A program made the position numbers and the translations under genes. The notes beneath the pieces are model-generated. The model had not been told where the DNA came from. It saw only the letters and a program-made list of their open reading frames with translations, and did not search any database. A stretch of 64,000 nucleotides of DNA from Hylemonella gracilis ATCC 19624 (GTDB taxonomy: Bacteria; Pseudomonadota; Gammaproteobacteria; Burkholderiales; Burkholderiaceae_C), in the NCBI RefSeq assembly GCF_000211835.1, contig NZ_AEGR01000093.1:1-64000 (forward strand). Reading direction: 5' to 3'. This document shows, piece by piece, positions 40,740-51,831 of the stretch (positions are counted from its first letter, which is position 1; every line of letters starts with the position of its first letter).

Positions 40740-41543
40740 ATGCCAGACTCTTCTTTTACCGCGCAGGCCTTGATCCTGGCCGCCGGCCGTGGCGAACGCA
40801 TGCGCCCCTTGACCGACACCACACCCAAACCCTTGCTTCAGGTCCGGGGACGACCTTTGCTGCAGTGGCATGTGGATGCCTTGGCCGACGGCGGGTTCAC
40901 GGATTTGCTGGTCAACACGGCCTGGCTGGGCGAGCAAATTCCCGCCCATTTCGGCGCCACGCCAAGCGCCATCAGCGGCCAGCCGCTGCGCATCGCCTAT
41001 TCCGAGGAAGGCCGGGATTTCGGTGCGGCGCTGGAAACGGCCGGCGGCATCGTGCGCGCCTTGCCGCACCTGTCCGAGGTCTTCTGGGTCGTGGCCGGTG
41101 ACGTGTACACGCCCGGCTTCATGTTCAGTGCTGACGCCCTGCGGCGGTTTGCCGAGAGCGACAAACTGGCGCATCTCTGGCTGGTGCCCAATCCACTCCA
41201 CAACCCCTCGGGGGACTTCGGGCTGAGCCCGGAGGGTCTGGCCTTGAACCTCCCCCCTTCATTCCGCGAAGCCCAGCGCACTTACACCTACAGCACCATC
41301 GGTCTGTACCGGCGCGCCTTCTTCAGCGCGCCCTTCGTCCAGTCCGTGTGCGCCATCCCAGCGGGCAACCCGAGGGGCGTCAAAGCCCCACTGGCGCCGA
41401 TGCTGCGCGCGGCGATGGACAATGCCGCCGTGAGCGCCGAGCTTTACACGGGGCCTTGGACCGATGTCGGCACGCCCGAGCGCTTGCGCGAGCTCAACGC
41501 CACATCCCCCGAGGCCCACACCATCGAGACGCCATCGCCATGA
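40740..41543 (+). CDS. murU: N-acetylmuramate alpha-1-phosphate uridylyltransferase
   Basis: Converts MurNAc-1-phosphate (made by AmgK) to UDP-MurNAc in the cell-wall recycling route that bypasses fosfomycin-sensitive MurA. The 267-residue nucleotidyltransferase starts with LILAAGRGERMRPLTDTTPKP (11-31), the activated-nucleotide loop, and has VVAGDVYTPGF for metal binding and GPWTDVGTPERL near the end. Its partner amgK lies about 10 kb away at 51832. The stop overlaps pepP by the shared ATGA, so murU-pepP is an operon. Confidence 0.85.
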   Translation: MPDSSFTAQALILAAGRGERMRPLTDTTPKPLLQVRGRPLLQWHVDALADGGFTDLLVNTAWLGEQIPAHFGATPSAISGQPLRIAYSEEGRDFGAALETAGGIVRALPHLSEVFWVVAGDVYTPGFMFSADALRRFAESDKLAHLWLVPNPLHNPSGDFGLSPEGLALNLPPSFREAQRTYTYSTIGLYRRAFFSAPFVQSVCAIPAGNPRGVKAPLAPMLRAAMDNAAVSAELYTGPWTDVGTPERLRELNATSPEAHTIETPSP

Positions 41544-42976
41544 ACGCCCCGCTGAAGAACCCCGCCTGGTTGACGCCAGCCCCCACCGTGCTGTACGCAC
41601 AACGCCGCGCGCGGCTGGCGGCTCTGATGACGCAACGGGGAGGCCCGGACGCCATCGCCATCATCCCCACGGCACCCGAGCGCATGCGCAACCGCGACAG
41701 CGACTACCTGTTCCGCTTCGACAGTTACTTCCACTACCTGAGCGGTTTCGCGGAGCCAAATGCCTGGCTGCTGATCGATAGCACTGGCCGCACCACGCTG
41801 TTCTGCCAACCCAAGGATCTGGAGCGTGAAATCTGGGACGGCATCCGCCTCGGTCCGCAGGCGGCCCCGCAGGCGCTGGGCGTGGACGCGGCCTATTCGG
41901 TGGCCGAGCTGGAGCAGCGACTGCCCAAGCTGCTTGAGAACCAGTCCACGGTCTGGTACCCCTTCGCCACGCACGCCGGGCTGGAGGCCCGGGTCGACGG
42001 TTGGCTCAAGGCCGTGCGCGCCCGTGTTCGCTACGGCGCGCTTTGCCCTGAGGCCCAGCGTGACCTTTGCGCGCTGCTCGATGAGATGCGCCTCGTCAAA
42101 GACGACTACGAGCAGGACGTGATGCGCCGCGCCTCGGCCATCAGCGCCCGCGCCCACATCCGCGCCATGCAACTCTCCGCCCGCATGCTGCGCGAGGGTC
42201 GGGACGTGCGCGAGTACCACCTGGACGCCGAGCTGCTGCACGAATTCCGCCTCGGCGGCTCGCAGTACCCCGCCTATGGCTCGATCGTTGCGGCCGGCGC
42301 CAATGCCTGCGTGCTGCACTACCGCGCCGATGCCGCGCCGGTGCGCGATGGCGATCTCGTGCTGATCGACGCCGGCTGTGAGTTGGACGGCTATGCGAGC
42401 GACATCACGCGCACTTTTCCGGCCAATGGCAGATTCAGTGGGCCGCAGCGCGCGCTCTACGACCTGGTGCTGGCGTCCCAGGATGCCGCCGTGGCGGCGA
42501 CCCGCGCAGGCGCGCGCTTCAACGACCCGCACGAGGCCGTGGTGCGTGTGCTGTCACAAGGCCTGCTGGACCTGGGGTTGCTGGACAAGAACAAGACCGG
42601 ATCCGTGGACGACGTCATCGCCAACCGTGCCTACTTCCGCTTCTACATGCACCGCACCAGCCACTGGCTGGGCATGGACGTGCACGACTGCGGCAGCTAT
42701 GTGGAGCCTTCCGAGCTCGGCCGGACCAGCGAACGCAAGGACGCCCTGTCCGGCGAGACCATCAAGGACCGGCCCAGCCGCATCCTGCGACCCGGCATGT
42801 GCCTGACCCTCGAGCCAGGCCTGTACGTGCGCCCGGCCGAGGACGTGCCGGAATCGTTCTGGAACCTCGGCATCCGCATCGAGGACGACGCCTTCGTCAC
42901 CGACAGCGGCTGCGAGCTGATCACCCGGGGCGTGCCGGTCCGGGCCGACGAGATCGAGGCTCTGATGCGGGCCTGA
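41540..42976 (+). CDS. pepP: Xaa-Pro aminopeptidase (aminopeptidase P)
   Basis: Removes N-terminal residues next to proline. The 478-residue protein has the aminopeptidase P N-terminal domain (RDSDYLFRFDSYFHYLSGF) and the M24 pita-bread fold with ligands in IDAGCELDGYASDITRTFP (two Asp), HRTSHWLGMDVHD (His), LEPGLYV (Glu) and GIRIEDDAF (Glu). The start overlaps the murU stop by four bases. The gene ends just before a strong hairpin at 42979-42997. Confidence 0.95.
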   Translation: MNAPLKNPAWLTPAPTVLYAQRRARLAALMTQRGGPDAIAIIPTAPERMRNRDSDYLFRFDSYFHYLSGFAEPNAWLLIDSTGRTTLFCQPKDLEREIWDGIRLGPQAAPQALGVDAAYSVAELEQRLPKLLENQSTVWYPFATHAGLEARVDGWLKAVRARVRYGALCPEAQRDLCALLDEMRLVKDDYEQDVMRRASAISARAHIRAMQLSARMLREGRDVREYHLDAELLHEFRLGGSQYPAYGSIVAAGANACVLHYRADAAPVRDGDLVLIDAGCELDGYASDITRTFPANGRFSGPQRALYDLVLASQDAAVAATRAGARFNDPHEAVVRVLSQGLLDLGLLDKNKTGSVDDVIANRAYFRFYMHRTSHWLGMDVHDCGSYVEPSELGRTSERKDALSGETIKDRPSRILRPGMCLTLEPGLYVRPAEDVPESFWNLGIRIEDDAFVTDSGCELITRGVPVRADEIEALMRA

Positions 42977-42978
42977 AG

Positions 42979-42997
42979 GGGCCCGCTCCGCGGGCCC
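42979..42997 (+). repeat. Strong hairpin after pepP, possible terminator
   Basis: GGGCCCGC and GCGGGCCC form an 8-bp perfect stem around TCC, two bases after the pepP stop. No T-run follows, so it may stabilise the transcript end or assist rho-dependent termination. Confidence 0.5.
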
Positions 42998-43098
42998 AGG
43001 CCTCTGCGATCCTGGGTTCGTTCAGTGCACTGAGCGGCGACGTCGTGCGCGCACGCTATGTTGCGATTAGGCAAAAGCAATCCATCTGACACATTGGC

Positions 43099-43126
43099 TT
43101 GACTATCATTGGCGCAAATTGATAGT
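43099..43126 (+). promoter_or_regulatory. Promoter with overlapping palindromic operator upstream of the DUF2061 gene
   Basis: TTGACT (43099-43104), a 16-base spacer and GATAGT (43121-43126) form a plausible sigma-70 promoter. The perfect inverted repeat ACTATCA (43102-43108) and TGATAGT (43120-43126), separated by 11 bases, covers the core promoter, which is where a repressor would bind. Confidence 0.5.
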
Positions 43127-43146
43127 TGAAATTCATGAGGTGTGCC

Positions 43147-43389
43147 ATGACTCGCTTTGCCCGCGCCAATTTGCCCGTGCTGAAGAAGACCGCCAGTTAC
43201 TACGTGATGCACATCGTCGTGGCCGCGGCGGTGGCTTACGCCGTGACAGGCAATCTGCTCATGGCCTTCACCTTGAGTCTGCTGGAGCCCACGGTTCAGG
43301 CCGTGGCCTTCTTTTTCCACGAAAAAGTCTGGGAACGCCGATCTGCTCGCCAGCGCATGGCCGAGGTGTCGGCCACGCCCGCATCCTGA
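43147..43389 (+). CDS. DUF2061 domain membrane protein
   Basis: An 80-residue protein: a basic N-terminus with LKKTASYYVMHIVVAAAVAYAV, then GNLLMAFTLSLLEPTVQAVAFFFHEKVWER, matching the short DUF2061 family (two membrane segments, conserved E-x-x-x-x-x-x-x-F-F-x-H-E-K-x-W). Function is unknown. GAGGTG lies 6 bases before the ATG at 43147; an earlier in-frame start at 43126 would fall inside the operator-like repeat. It stands alone with its own promoter. Confidence 0.82.
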   Translation: MTRFARANLPVLKKTASYYVMHIVVAAAVAYAVTGNLLMAFTLSLLEPTVQAVAFFFHEKVWERRSARQRMAEVSATPAS

Positions 43390-43546
43390 ATCCGTGCGAT
43401 TCGTGGGGCCGTCAAAACAGGCTGGCGCACCACAGTCAAGACTCCCAGCGGGTGCTGAGGCATTCAAACCACACGCGCCAAGTCCGCGCCGTGGTGGGGC
43501 ATACAATCCAACTCCCCCAAAAAGAGCAAGCCTCTTTTGCCCGGGC

Positions 43547-43577
43547 ACCGGTAGTGCATAGGGATGCACCTCCCGGT
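43547..43577 (+). other. Leader hairpin upstream of maeB
   Basis: ACCGG, GTGCAT, ATGCAC and CCGGT (43547-43577) fold into an 11-bp interrupted stem around AGGG, 44 bases before the maeB start. A second stem, AAAGAG/CTCTTT followed by T, lies just upstream at 43520-43538. The leader looks structured; no known riboswitch class is recognised. Confidence 0.4.
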
Positions 43578-43620
43578 CGCTTCATCCACGGGCAATTGAT
43601 TTGCTGCAGGAGATTCTTTG

Positions 43621-45927
<2,307 letters not shown>

Positions 45928-46009
45928 TCGCTCACACCTGGGCGCCAAACAAGGAGGAGGTGGCTGAGGGCTTCCTTCTCCGCCTGCTGGTCAGCGCCTA
46001 TTCCCCTTC

Positions 46010-46046
46010 GGGCCTGCCTAATGTTTAGGCAGGCCCTTGCTTTTTT
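46010..46046 (+). terminator. Strong rho-independent terminator after maeB
   Basis: A perfect 12-bp stem, GGGCCTGCCTAA and TTAGGCAGGCCC, around TGT, then TTGCTTTTTT. It lies 83 bases after the maeB stop. Confidence 0.95.
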
Positions 46047-46117
46047 CGCTCAGATCAGCGACACTTTCGGGCTTGGAATCTTCCGGGTGAGCCCGGTCGT
46101 CATAACAGCTTAGTCTT

Positions 46118-46525
46118 ATGTTGCGCGGCCTCGTCAGCAAGTTGGTGCTTACTGGCTTGTTGTCTTGGCTGGTTTGCCTGCCCCTCGGTGCCGAGGCTCC
46201 ACCCCCTCGTCCGGCGAGCTCCGCCAAGGCTGCTTCAGCCCTCGTTTCGTTGGCTGATTTGCCGCCACAAGGCGTTGAAACCTATCGCCTTATTCTCAAA
46301 GGCGGGCCGTTTCCGTTCGAGAAAGATGGCACGGTGTTTGGCAATCGAGAGCGTTTGCTCCCGCTCCATCCGCGCGGCTACTGCCGCGAATACACCGTTC
46401 CCACGCCGGGCCTGTCCCATCGTGGCAAACGGCGCATTGTCTGCGGTGGCACCGTCCGTCTCGCACCAGACGCCTGTTATTACACCGCCGACCACTACGC
46501 CAGTTTCCGCCGGATCGCGCCGTAA
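46118..46525 (+). CDS. Secreted guanyl-specific ribonuclease (barnase/RNase Sa-like)
   Basis: A 135-residue exported RNase of the N1/T1/barnase family. Signal peptide 1-~26 (LVLTGLLSWLVCLPLGAEA). The core motif is ILKGGPFPFEKDGTVFGNRE, then REYTVPTPG with Glu91, HRGKRRIVCGG with Arg105/Arg106 and DHYASFRRI with His126: the Glu-Arg-His triad of the family. Two cysteine pairs may form bonds. The next gene, 30 bases on, encodes a barstar-like inhibitor, supporting the assignment. It is preceded by the maeB terminator, so it starts its own transcript. Confidence 0.88.
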   Translation: MLRGLVSKLVLTGLLSWLVCLPLGAEAPPPRPASSAKAASALVSLADLPPQGVETYRLILKGGPFPFEKDGTVFGNRERLLPLHPRGYCREYTVPTPGLSHRGKRRIVCGGTVRLAPDACYYTADHYASFRRIAP

Positions 46526-46555
46526 ATCGTTTTTCAACAAGAAAGTGAAGCGGAG

Positions 46556-46957
46556 ATGGATACGCCACTTCGTACCGTTAGAACCAACATCGTCCAGTCG
46601 ATCCGCGCCTTCCGGGTGCCGGATTTGCAAGAGGCGGCCCAGGCCCTCGGGCACCATTTCCTCTACGCCAACTTGGCTCAAGCGCAATCCAAGCAGGATG
46701 TGCTGGACCTGATTGCCCAGCAGTTCATCCTGCCCACCCATGTGGGTAAGAACTTCGACGCGCTCTATGACGTGCTGACGGATCCGCTGCACAAGTCCGG
46801 CCCGCAGCCCGGCTTCATCGCCGTGCTGGAGCACATTCCCGCCAACGCCAAGTTCGACAAGGAAGCTCGCGAACAGCTTCTGGACATCTTCCGTGACGCT
46901 GCCGACTACTGGGGCGACCGAAAGGTGCCGTTCCGGTGTTTCTATTCTTTTCTGTAG
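46556..46957 (+). CDS. Barstar family RNase inhibitor (3' end possibly frameshifted)
   Basis: A 133-residue cytosolic inhibitor that pairs with the RNase upstream. The barstar motif is visible as VLDLIAQQFILPTHVGKNFDALYDVLTD, in which the helix with Asp and the FDALYDVL stretch would plug the RNase active site, and it ends DYWGDRKVPFRCFYSFL. Right after the stop the reading frame one base over keeps a strongly coding, GC-ending codon pattern to 47160. One extra T in the TTTT run at 46948-46951 would join the two into a protein ending CFYSFSVARSA... and a further ~67 residues, so the gene may be frameshifted or the sequence may carry an indel. Confidence 0.85.
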   Translation: MDTPLRTVRTNIVQSIRAFRVPDLQEAAQALGHHFLYANLAQAQSKQDVLDLIAQQFILPTHVGKNFDALYDVLTDPLHKSGPQPGFIAVLEHIPANAKFDKEAREQLLDIFRDAADYWGDRKVPFRCFYSFL

Positions 46958-47160
46958 CCCGTTCTGCGCAAAGCAACAGCCAAGCGGAACGGGCGAACGA
47001 GGCTGAAAACGGCGGCGAGCAAGCACAGCTCATGGCCACCGAGACCGTGGACGATGACAGCGGCGAGAAGATGCCCACCGACAAGCTGGTGGACGTTTCG
47101 CCCCTGGCGCTGCGCATGAGCAGCCCTTTCAACGCGAGCTACTGGCAGGCCGCGGCCTGA
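46952..47160 (+). other. Out-of-frame coding stretch after barstar (likely displaced C-terminus)
   Basis: In the frame of position 46936 the sequence reads on as ARSAQSNSQAERANEAENGG and later EKMPTDKLVDVSPLALRMSS, with nearly all third positions G or C, although no gene lies on the opposite strand until 47138. The only separate in-frame ATG, at 47032, lacks a ribosome-binding site. The simplest reading is a C-terminal extension of barstar cut off by a one-base deletion. The last 22 bases overlap the convergent rsmA gene. Confidence 0.4.
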
Positions 47161-47903
47161 GCCAAGGCCAGGTACTCGGACACGGGGACTTCCTCCGCAC
47201 GGCGTTGCAGATCGAACGGGTCTGCAACGCCTTTTTCTTCCAGCCAACGCCCCAGGGTGTGTCGCAGCAATTTGCGCCGTTGGCTGAAAGCGACCTGCAC
47301 CATTTCTTCCAGCAGTCTCGCATTCAGCGCCACGGGGGCAGAACGCGGCACCATGCGGACGACGGCACTGTCGACCCGCGGCGGAGGATCGAAGCTCTCT
47401 GGCGGGACGAACAGCACATCCTCCATCTCATAGCGCCATTGCAGCATGACGCTGAGCCGGCTGTAGTCGGCCGTGGAGGGCTGCGCCACCATGCGGTCCA
47501 CCACTTCCTTCTGCAACATGAAATGCTGATCTTCCACCGCTTCGACATGCTCGAGCAGATGGAACAGGATCGGCGTCGAGATGTTGTAGGGCAGGTTTCC
47601 CACCACGCGCAGCTTTTGTCGGGCCAGCGCAGCGAGCGCTGAGAAATCCACTTTGAGCACGTCGGACTCGATGACCTCAAGCTGAGGGTGCTTGCGCAAG
47701 CGCGCGGCGAGATCACGGTCCAGCTCGATGACGGTCATGCGACCCAAGCGCTCGACCAAGGGCTGTGTCATGGCGGCCAAGCCCGGCCCGATCTCGACCA
47801 CGCACTGCCCGGGTTGAGGCCCGATGGCGCGCACGATGGCGTCGATGATGCCGTCGTCAGCGAGGAAGTGCTGGCCGAAGCGTTTGCGCGGTATGTGTTT
47901 CAT
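47139..47903 (-). CDS. rsmA: 16S rRNA (adenine1518/1519-N6) dimethyltransferase
   Basis: Dimethylates two adjacent adenosines near the 3' end of 16S rRNA. The 254-residue protein begins [17 protein letters not shown], has the SAM motif [15 protein letters not shown] (36-50) and the catalytic NLPYNIST (near 102-109). The start at 47903 is the conserved KHIPRKR; a longer frame upstream is antisense to part of surA. It ends the lptD-surA-rsmA operon, 40 bases after surA, and overlaps the out-of-frame tail of barstar by 22 bases. Confidence 0.95.
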   Translation of the reverse strand: MKHIPRKRFGQHFLADDGIIDAIVRAIGPQPGQCVVEIGPGLAAMTQPLVERLGRMTVIELDRDLAARLRKHPQLEVIESDVLKVDFSALAALARQKLRVVGNLPYNISTPILFHLLEHVEAVEDQHFMLQKEVVDRMVAQPSTADYSRLSVMLQWRYEMEDVLFVPPESFDPPPRVDSAVVRMVPRSAPVALNARLLEEMVQVAFSQRRKLLRHTLGRWLEEKGVADPFDLQRRAEEVPVSEYLALAQAAACQ

Positions 47904-47943
47904 CCCCGCACATCCACCGTCACGCGCTGCCAGCCAAGCTTGT

Positions 47944-49287
47944 TCATTGCGGCGCCTCGCGCAATTCCACGTAGGCACGGGCGCGGGTGTCACGAATCCA
48001 GTTGTCATACGCCTCGGCCATCTTGCGCTCACGCAGCATGTTGCGAACAAGTTCACGCTGCTCGCGTTCATTCAAGGTGGCTTGCCGCCGCTCCAGCAGT
48101 TGGATCAGGTGCACGCCAAAACGCGATATCAGGGGTTCACTGATCTGCCCCGGGGCAAGCTGGTTCATCACGTTTTCGAATTCAGGTACGAACATGCCAG
48201 GACTGGCCCAACCCAGATCTCCGCCCTGCGCCGCACTGCCGTCCTGGGAGTTCTGCCGCGCCAGGGTGGCAAAGTCCGTGTCGCCCGACTGGATGCGGCG
48301 GCGAAAATCATTCAGCTTGTCACGCGCCTGGGCCTCACTCAGCTGCGCGCTGGGAATCAGCAGAATGTGCCGGGCCCGGCTTTGAGTCACCGTCTGGGGC
48401 GCTGGCGCGGGTTGACGGCGCTCGATCAGCTTCAGCACATGGAAGCCCGCGCCAGAGCGCACGGGTTCACTGATCTCGCCAACCGCGAGCGTGCGCACGG
48501 CATTCGTGAAGAGGGCCGGATACCGATCACCAGCGCGTAAACCGAGCTGGCCGCCGTTGGCACGGTCAGCAGCATCTGAAAGCTCCCGCGCCAAGGCAGC
48601 GAAATCGGCACCTTTTTCTCGAGCGCGCCGCGCGATCTGCTCGGCTTTGCGCTGTGACTCAAGCTGGAAGGTTGCACTGGCGTCCTCCGGCACAGCCACG
48701 AGGATGTGCGCGATATGGATGAGCTGGCTGGCTGGATTGCTGTTGCGCTGCTGCTGTTCGCTCAGGTATTGCTCCACATCGGCATCGCTGACCTTTACTC
48801 GGGCATCAACCTCGCGCTCTCTCAGCCGAGTCAAAAGAAGTTGTTCCTTCAGCCGGGCGCGCAGCGCTTGAGTTGTCATCCCATCTTGCTGCTGCACCTG
48901 TTCACGCAACTGGGTCACCGTCAACTGATTCTGGCGGGCGACGTTCTGCTCGGCTTGATCCACGGAAGGTTCATCGATCTTCAACCCCATCTCGCGCGCG
49001 AGCTGGAGTTGAGCCCGTTCATTGATGAGTTGGTCCAAGACTTGGCGCCGCAATGCTTGACCTTCTGGTGCGGGCCTGCGCTGAGCGGCAAGCTGCCGTA
49101 ACGCGCGGGCCACTTCTGCGTTCACCTGCGCGTTGGTGATCGGTTCCGAGTTGACCACGGCCACGATGTAGTCGGCGGATCGCACACTGGGGGGGGGCGC
49201 GGGCGTGCCTTGCGCCTGCGCGGCTCCGAGCACGGCAAGGAGCATGGCCGTGCACAGAACGCGGCCCAGAACGGAGGGGTGGATCAT
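47944..49287 (-). CDS. surA: Periplasmic chaperone/peptidyl-prolyl isomerase SurA
   Basis: Delivers outer-membrane proteins to the BAM complex. The 447-residue protein has a signal peptide ([27 protein letters not shown]), the SurA N-terminal domain ([16 protein letters not shown]), and two parvulin domains: the first around 185-290 ([12 protein letters not shown] ... [13 protein letters not shown]) and the second around 300-405 ([10 protein letters not shown] ... [17 protein letters not shown]). The start ATG at 49287 is chosen by the signal peptide. It follows lptD by 10 bases. Confidence 0.96.
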   Translation of the reverse strand: MIHPSVLGRVLCTAMLLAVLGAAQAQGTPAPPPSVRSADYIVAVVNSEPITNAQVNAEVARALRQLAAQRRPAPEGQALRRQVLDQLINERAQLQLAREMGLKIDEPSVDQAEQNVARQNQLTVTQLREQVQQQDGMTTQALRARLKEQLLLTRLREREVDARVKVSDADVEQYLSEQQQRNSNPASQLIHIAHILVAVPEDASATFQLESQRKAEQIARRAREKGADFAALARELSDAADRANGGQLGLRAGDRYPALFTNAVRTLAVGEISEPVRSGAGFHVLKLIERRQPAPAPQTVTQSRARHILLIPSAQLSEAQARDKLNDFRRRIQSGDTDFATLARQNSQDGSAAQGGDLGWASPGMFVPEFENVMNQLAPGQISEPLISRFGVHLIQLLERRQATLNEREQRELVRNMLRERKMAEAYDNWIRDTRARAYVELREAPQ

Positions 49288-49297
49288 GGTTGTCGAA

Positions 49298-51688
49298 TCA
49301 CTCGTAATTGCTGAACCGGCTCGGGGAGGTGGTTTGCTCACGCAACAGCTGATAGCGCGGTATGTTTTTCTGCAAGGTTTGCAAGGGGTCGACACCCACG
49401 CGGCCGAAGCCGACCAGTTCCAGTTGGAACATGATGCGCTGGTTCGCGGTCGTCAGACCCGTCTGCAAGCGCTCGAATACAAACCGCCCCAACCAGCAAC
49501 CGGCGTCATATTCAAAGCCCATGGTCGTATCGACCAGCTTGTGGTCCGTCTGACTGTAATTGAGTCGACCGACGCTGTACCAGCGCCCAGCGCCCTGACC
49601 GCGCCCGGGCCCGAGGTCCTCGCCCCAGTCACGCCACAAGTCGTTGATGGGCCACTGCCAACCGAGATTGATCAACTCGCTGTCTTCACTGGTTTCACTC
49701 TGGGCTCGCTGAAATCGGTAGGCCAGATTCACCACTCGGTAGGGGCTGGGGTTGTAGCGCATGCTGAAAGTGCTGCGCTCCGACTCGCCCAGACGGTCAT
49801 TCCACTGAACAGCCGAGTCGACATGCCAACGCGGGTCAATGTTCAACTCTGCTCCCAGCAAGAGGTCACTCAGCCCCTCTGGAGAGGCCGTGCCTCCAGG
49901 CAGGGTGACGCGTTGGTCTTCGAAGCGCAAGCGTTGGGCCACCCCCAAGTGCAAGATTTCCGCTCCGCGTTCGGCATCAAAAAGACGTGTCGAAACACCC
50001 ACGGTCAGCAGATTGTTGTCGGCAATGCGGTCATTGCCCATGAAGGTGTTTTCGCTGTAGATGCTGGTGAGGCTGAAGTCTTGGGCAGCCGAGTCATAAT
50101 TGGGCAGATAACCCTGCTCTACAAACGGGGTTCGCGTGTAAAAGAGACGAGGCTCCAAGGTCTGACGGTAAGCAGAACCAAAGTAGCTGGCCTCGCGCTC
50201 AAACACCAAGCCAGCGTCCAGACTGTACGTGGGCACAGTCCGGGTGGCGCTGCTTGCGTCTGCACTCAATCCATTCAGTGAGCCTGAGTAACTACTCAGA
50301 TCAAGTGCCTGCTCGAACTGGTAGCTTGTCGCATGGATGGAGGCCTTGGGAATCACAAAACCGGCGGCGCCACGAATTGGATAGCTCAGAGCGCCACGCC
50401 AGACGGTTCTATCGGCGTTCACGCGGTTCGCCGTACTTTGACTCGTCAACGCCAGTTCATCGACGGTGAACTGCGTGTAGTCGCCGTCCAGACTGAAGTC
50501 AAACCCGCCGAAATTCGGCTCTGCATAACGGGCGGTCAATTGCTGCCGGTCATACGGCGGCACGATGGGAGCATCTGACACCTGCAAGGTCTGGTAGCGC
50601 AGAACACGCGCGGTGGCCGAGTATGGCCCTTGCCCCCAGTTCACGCTGACATCGGCCGGCAAAAGACGCTGGGTCAAGGAATTGCTGGCCCGTGGAAAGT
50701 CTCGCCAGTAGTTGTCGTCACTCACGCGCGAGATGTTCAGGTTCAGGCCCAGAGAACCATAGGCACCTGAAACACCCGCCCTGTGCTGAAAGTAGTAGCC
50801 TTCACGATCCATGTCTCGCAGCTTGTCGTCTGGCATGTAGTCGACGCGCAGAAGCCCGCTGTAGCCTGGCTCCAAATAGCGGAATTCGCCACCATAGTTG
50901 ACGCCTCGCTCACTCATCCAAGTCGGGTACAAAGTCGCATCTCGGTTGGGTGCGATGTTCAGGTAATAGGGCACCGTGATCTCGGTCCCGCTGACGTTGT
51001 CCGCTCCATAGACTGGGGAAAGCATCCCCGAGCGACGCTCACCGCTCAGCGGAAAGGTCATGGCGGGCAAGCCCAGCACAGGGACATTCTGGAAGCGCAC
51101 GGTCGTGTCCTCGGCCTCGGCCACCCCTTCCTCGCTGTCCAGGTGCAGCGTGGTGGCACGCAAGAACCAGGCGGGTACCCAGTCTGGCCCTCCCTCCCGG
51201 CGGCAGGTGGTGAACGTGGCGTTTTGCACCACGGAGCGGGTATCGTCCAGAAAATCAATGCGCTCCGCGTCGCCATGGGCATCGGCGGACAGCAGGTAAA
51301 AGCGTGCATTCGTGAACGAACCCTCGAAAGCGTCGACGCGCAGATCCAAGGTGTCGCCCTCGAAGACATTCCCGGATTGGTTGACCCGAACCGAACCGCG
51401 CGCATGCGCAGTGTCGGTGGCTTGGTCATATTCCAGTTTCTGCGCGCGCAACACCAGGTCGGCTCGCCGAAACTCGACGTCGTCCTCGGCCAAAAGACCG
51501 ATGCCTATTTCCGACTCCATGCGCTGCCCCTCGACGAACGATGGCGCGGCCGCCCTTTGCTGCGCCGTCAGACGGTCTTGCAGCAAGGGGCTGACCTTCA
51601 ATTTCAATTCGGCATCGGCTGCACCGCCCATCAGCAAGCAGAGCAGGGCGAGCAAGTAGCGCGTGATGGGAAGGTCTGAGCGAAACAA
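49298..51688 (-). CDS. lptD: LPS-assembly protein LptD
   Basis: Outer-membrane beta-barrel that inserts LPS. With the TTG start at 51688 it has 796 residues (E. coli 784) and a good signal peptide (FRSDLPITRYLLALLCLLMGGAADA). The N-terminal LptA-like jellyroll (GSVRVNQSGNVFEGDTLDLRV; about 80-200) and barrel strands ending in aromatic residues follow. A C-terminal short segment (SPSRFSNYE) closes the barrel. Cysteines in TTCRREGG and YDAGCW could form the inter-domain bond. A longer in-frame start, GTG 51775, would give an implausibly long n-region, and neither has a clear ribosome-binding site, so the start is uncertain. First gene of lptD-surA-rsmA; divergent from amgK. Confidence 0.92.
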   Translation of the reverse strand: MFRSDLPITRYLLALLCLLMGGAADAELKLKVSPLLQDRLTAQQRAAAPSFVEGQRMESEIGIGLLAEDDVEFRRADLVLRAQKLEYDQATDTAHARGSVRVNQSGNVFEGDTLDLRVDAFEGSFTNARFYLLSADAHGDAERIDFLDDTRSVVQNATFTTCRREGGPDWVPAWFLRATTLHLDSEEGVAEAEDTTVRFQNVPVLGLPAMTFPLSGERRSGMLSPVYGADNVSGTEITVPYYLNIAPNRDATLYPTWMSERGVNYGGEFRYLEPGYSGLLRVDYMPDDKLRDMDREGYYFQHRAGVSGAYGSLGLNLNISRVSDDNYWRDFPRASNSLTQRLLPADVSVNWGQGPYSATARVLRYQTLQVSDAPIVPPYDRQQLTARYAEPNFGGFDFSLDGDYTQFTVDELALTSQSTANRVNADRTVWRGALSYPIRGAAGFVIPKASIHATSYQFEQALDLSSYSGSLNGLSADASSATRTVPTYSLDAGLVFEREASYFGSAYRQTLEPRLFYTRTPFVEQGYLPNYDSAAQDFSLTSIYSENTFMGNDRIADNNLLTVGVSTRLFDAERGAEILHLGVAQRLRFEDQRVTLPGGTASPEGLSDLLLGAELNIDPRWHVDSAVQWNDRLGESERSTFSMRYNPSPYRVVNLAYRFQRAQSETSEDSELINLGWQWPINDLWRDWGEDLGPGRGQGAGRWYSVGRLNYSQTDHKLVDTTMGFEYDAGCWLGRFVFERLQTGLTTANQRIMFQLELVGFGRVGVDPLQTLQKNIPRYQLLREQTTSPSRFSNYE

Positions 51689-51831
51689 GACGGAAGGATC
51701 CGAGGCAATATCGAAAAATGCCTGCAAGCACTTGCAAGCATGACCACAGGCTGGGCGACCAAGCCGTTTTTGCACGCAAAGGTGGGGCCCGCGGTCCGCC
51801 TGTTTGTAGAATGAACCGGCCTGAATTATCC

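Noticed and set aside
47032-47160. Independent 42-codon gene after barstar
   Set aside because: The ATG lacks a ribosome-binding site and the coding signal begins upstream of it, so a displaced barstar tail is more likely than a separate gene.
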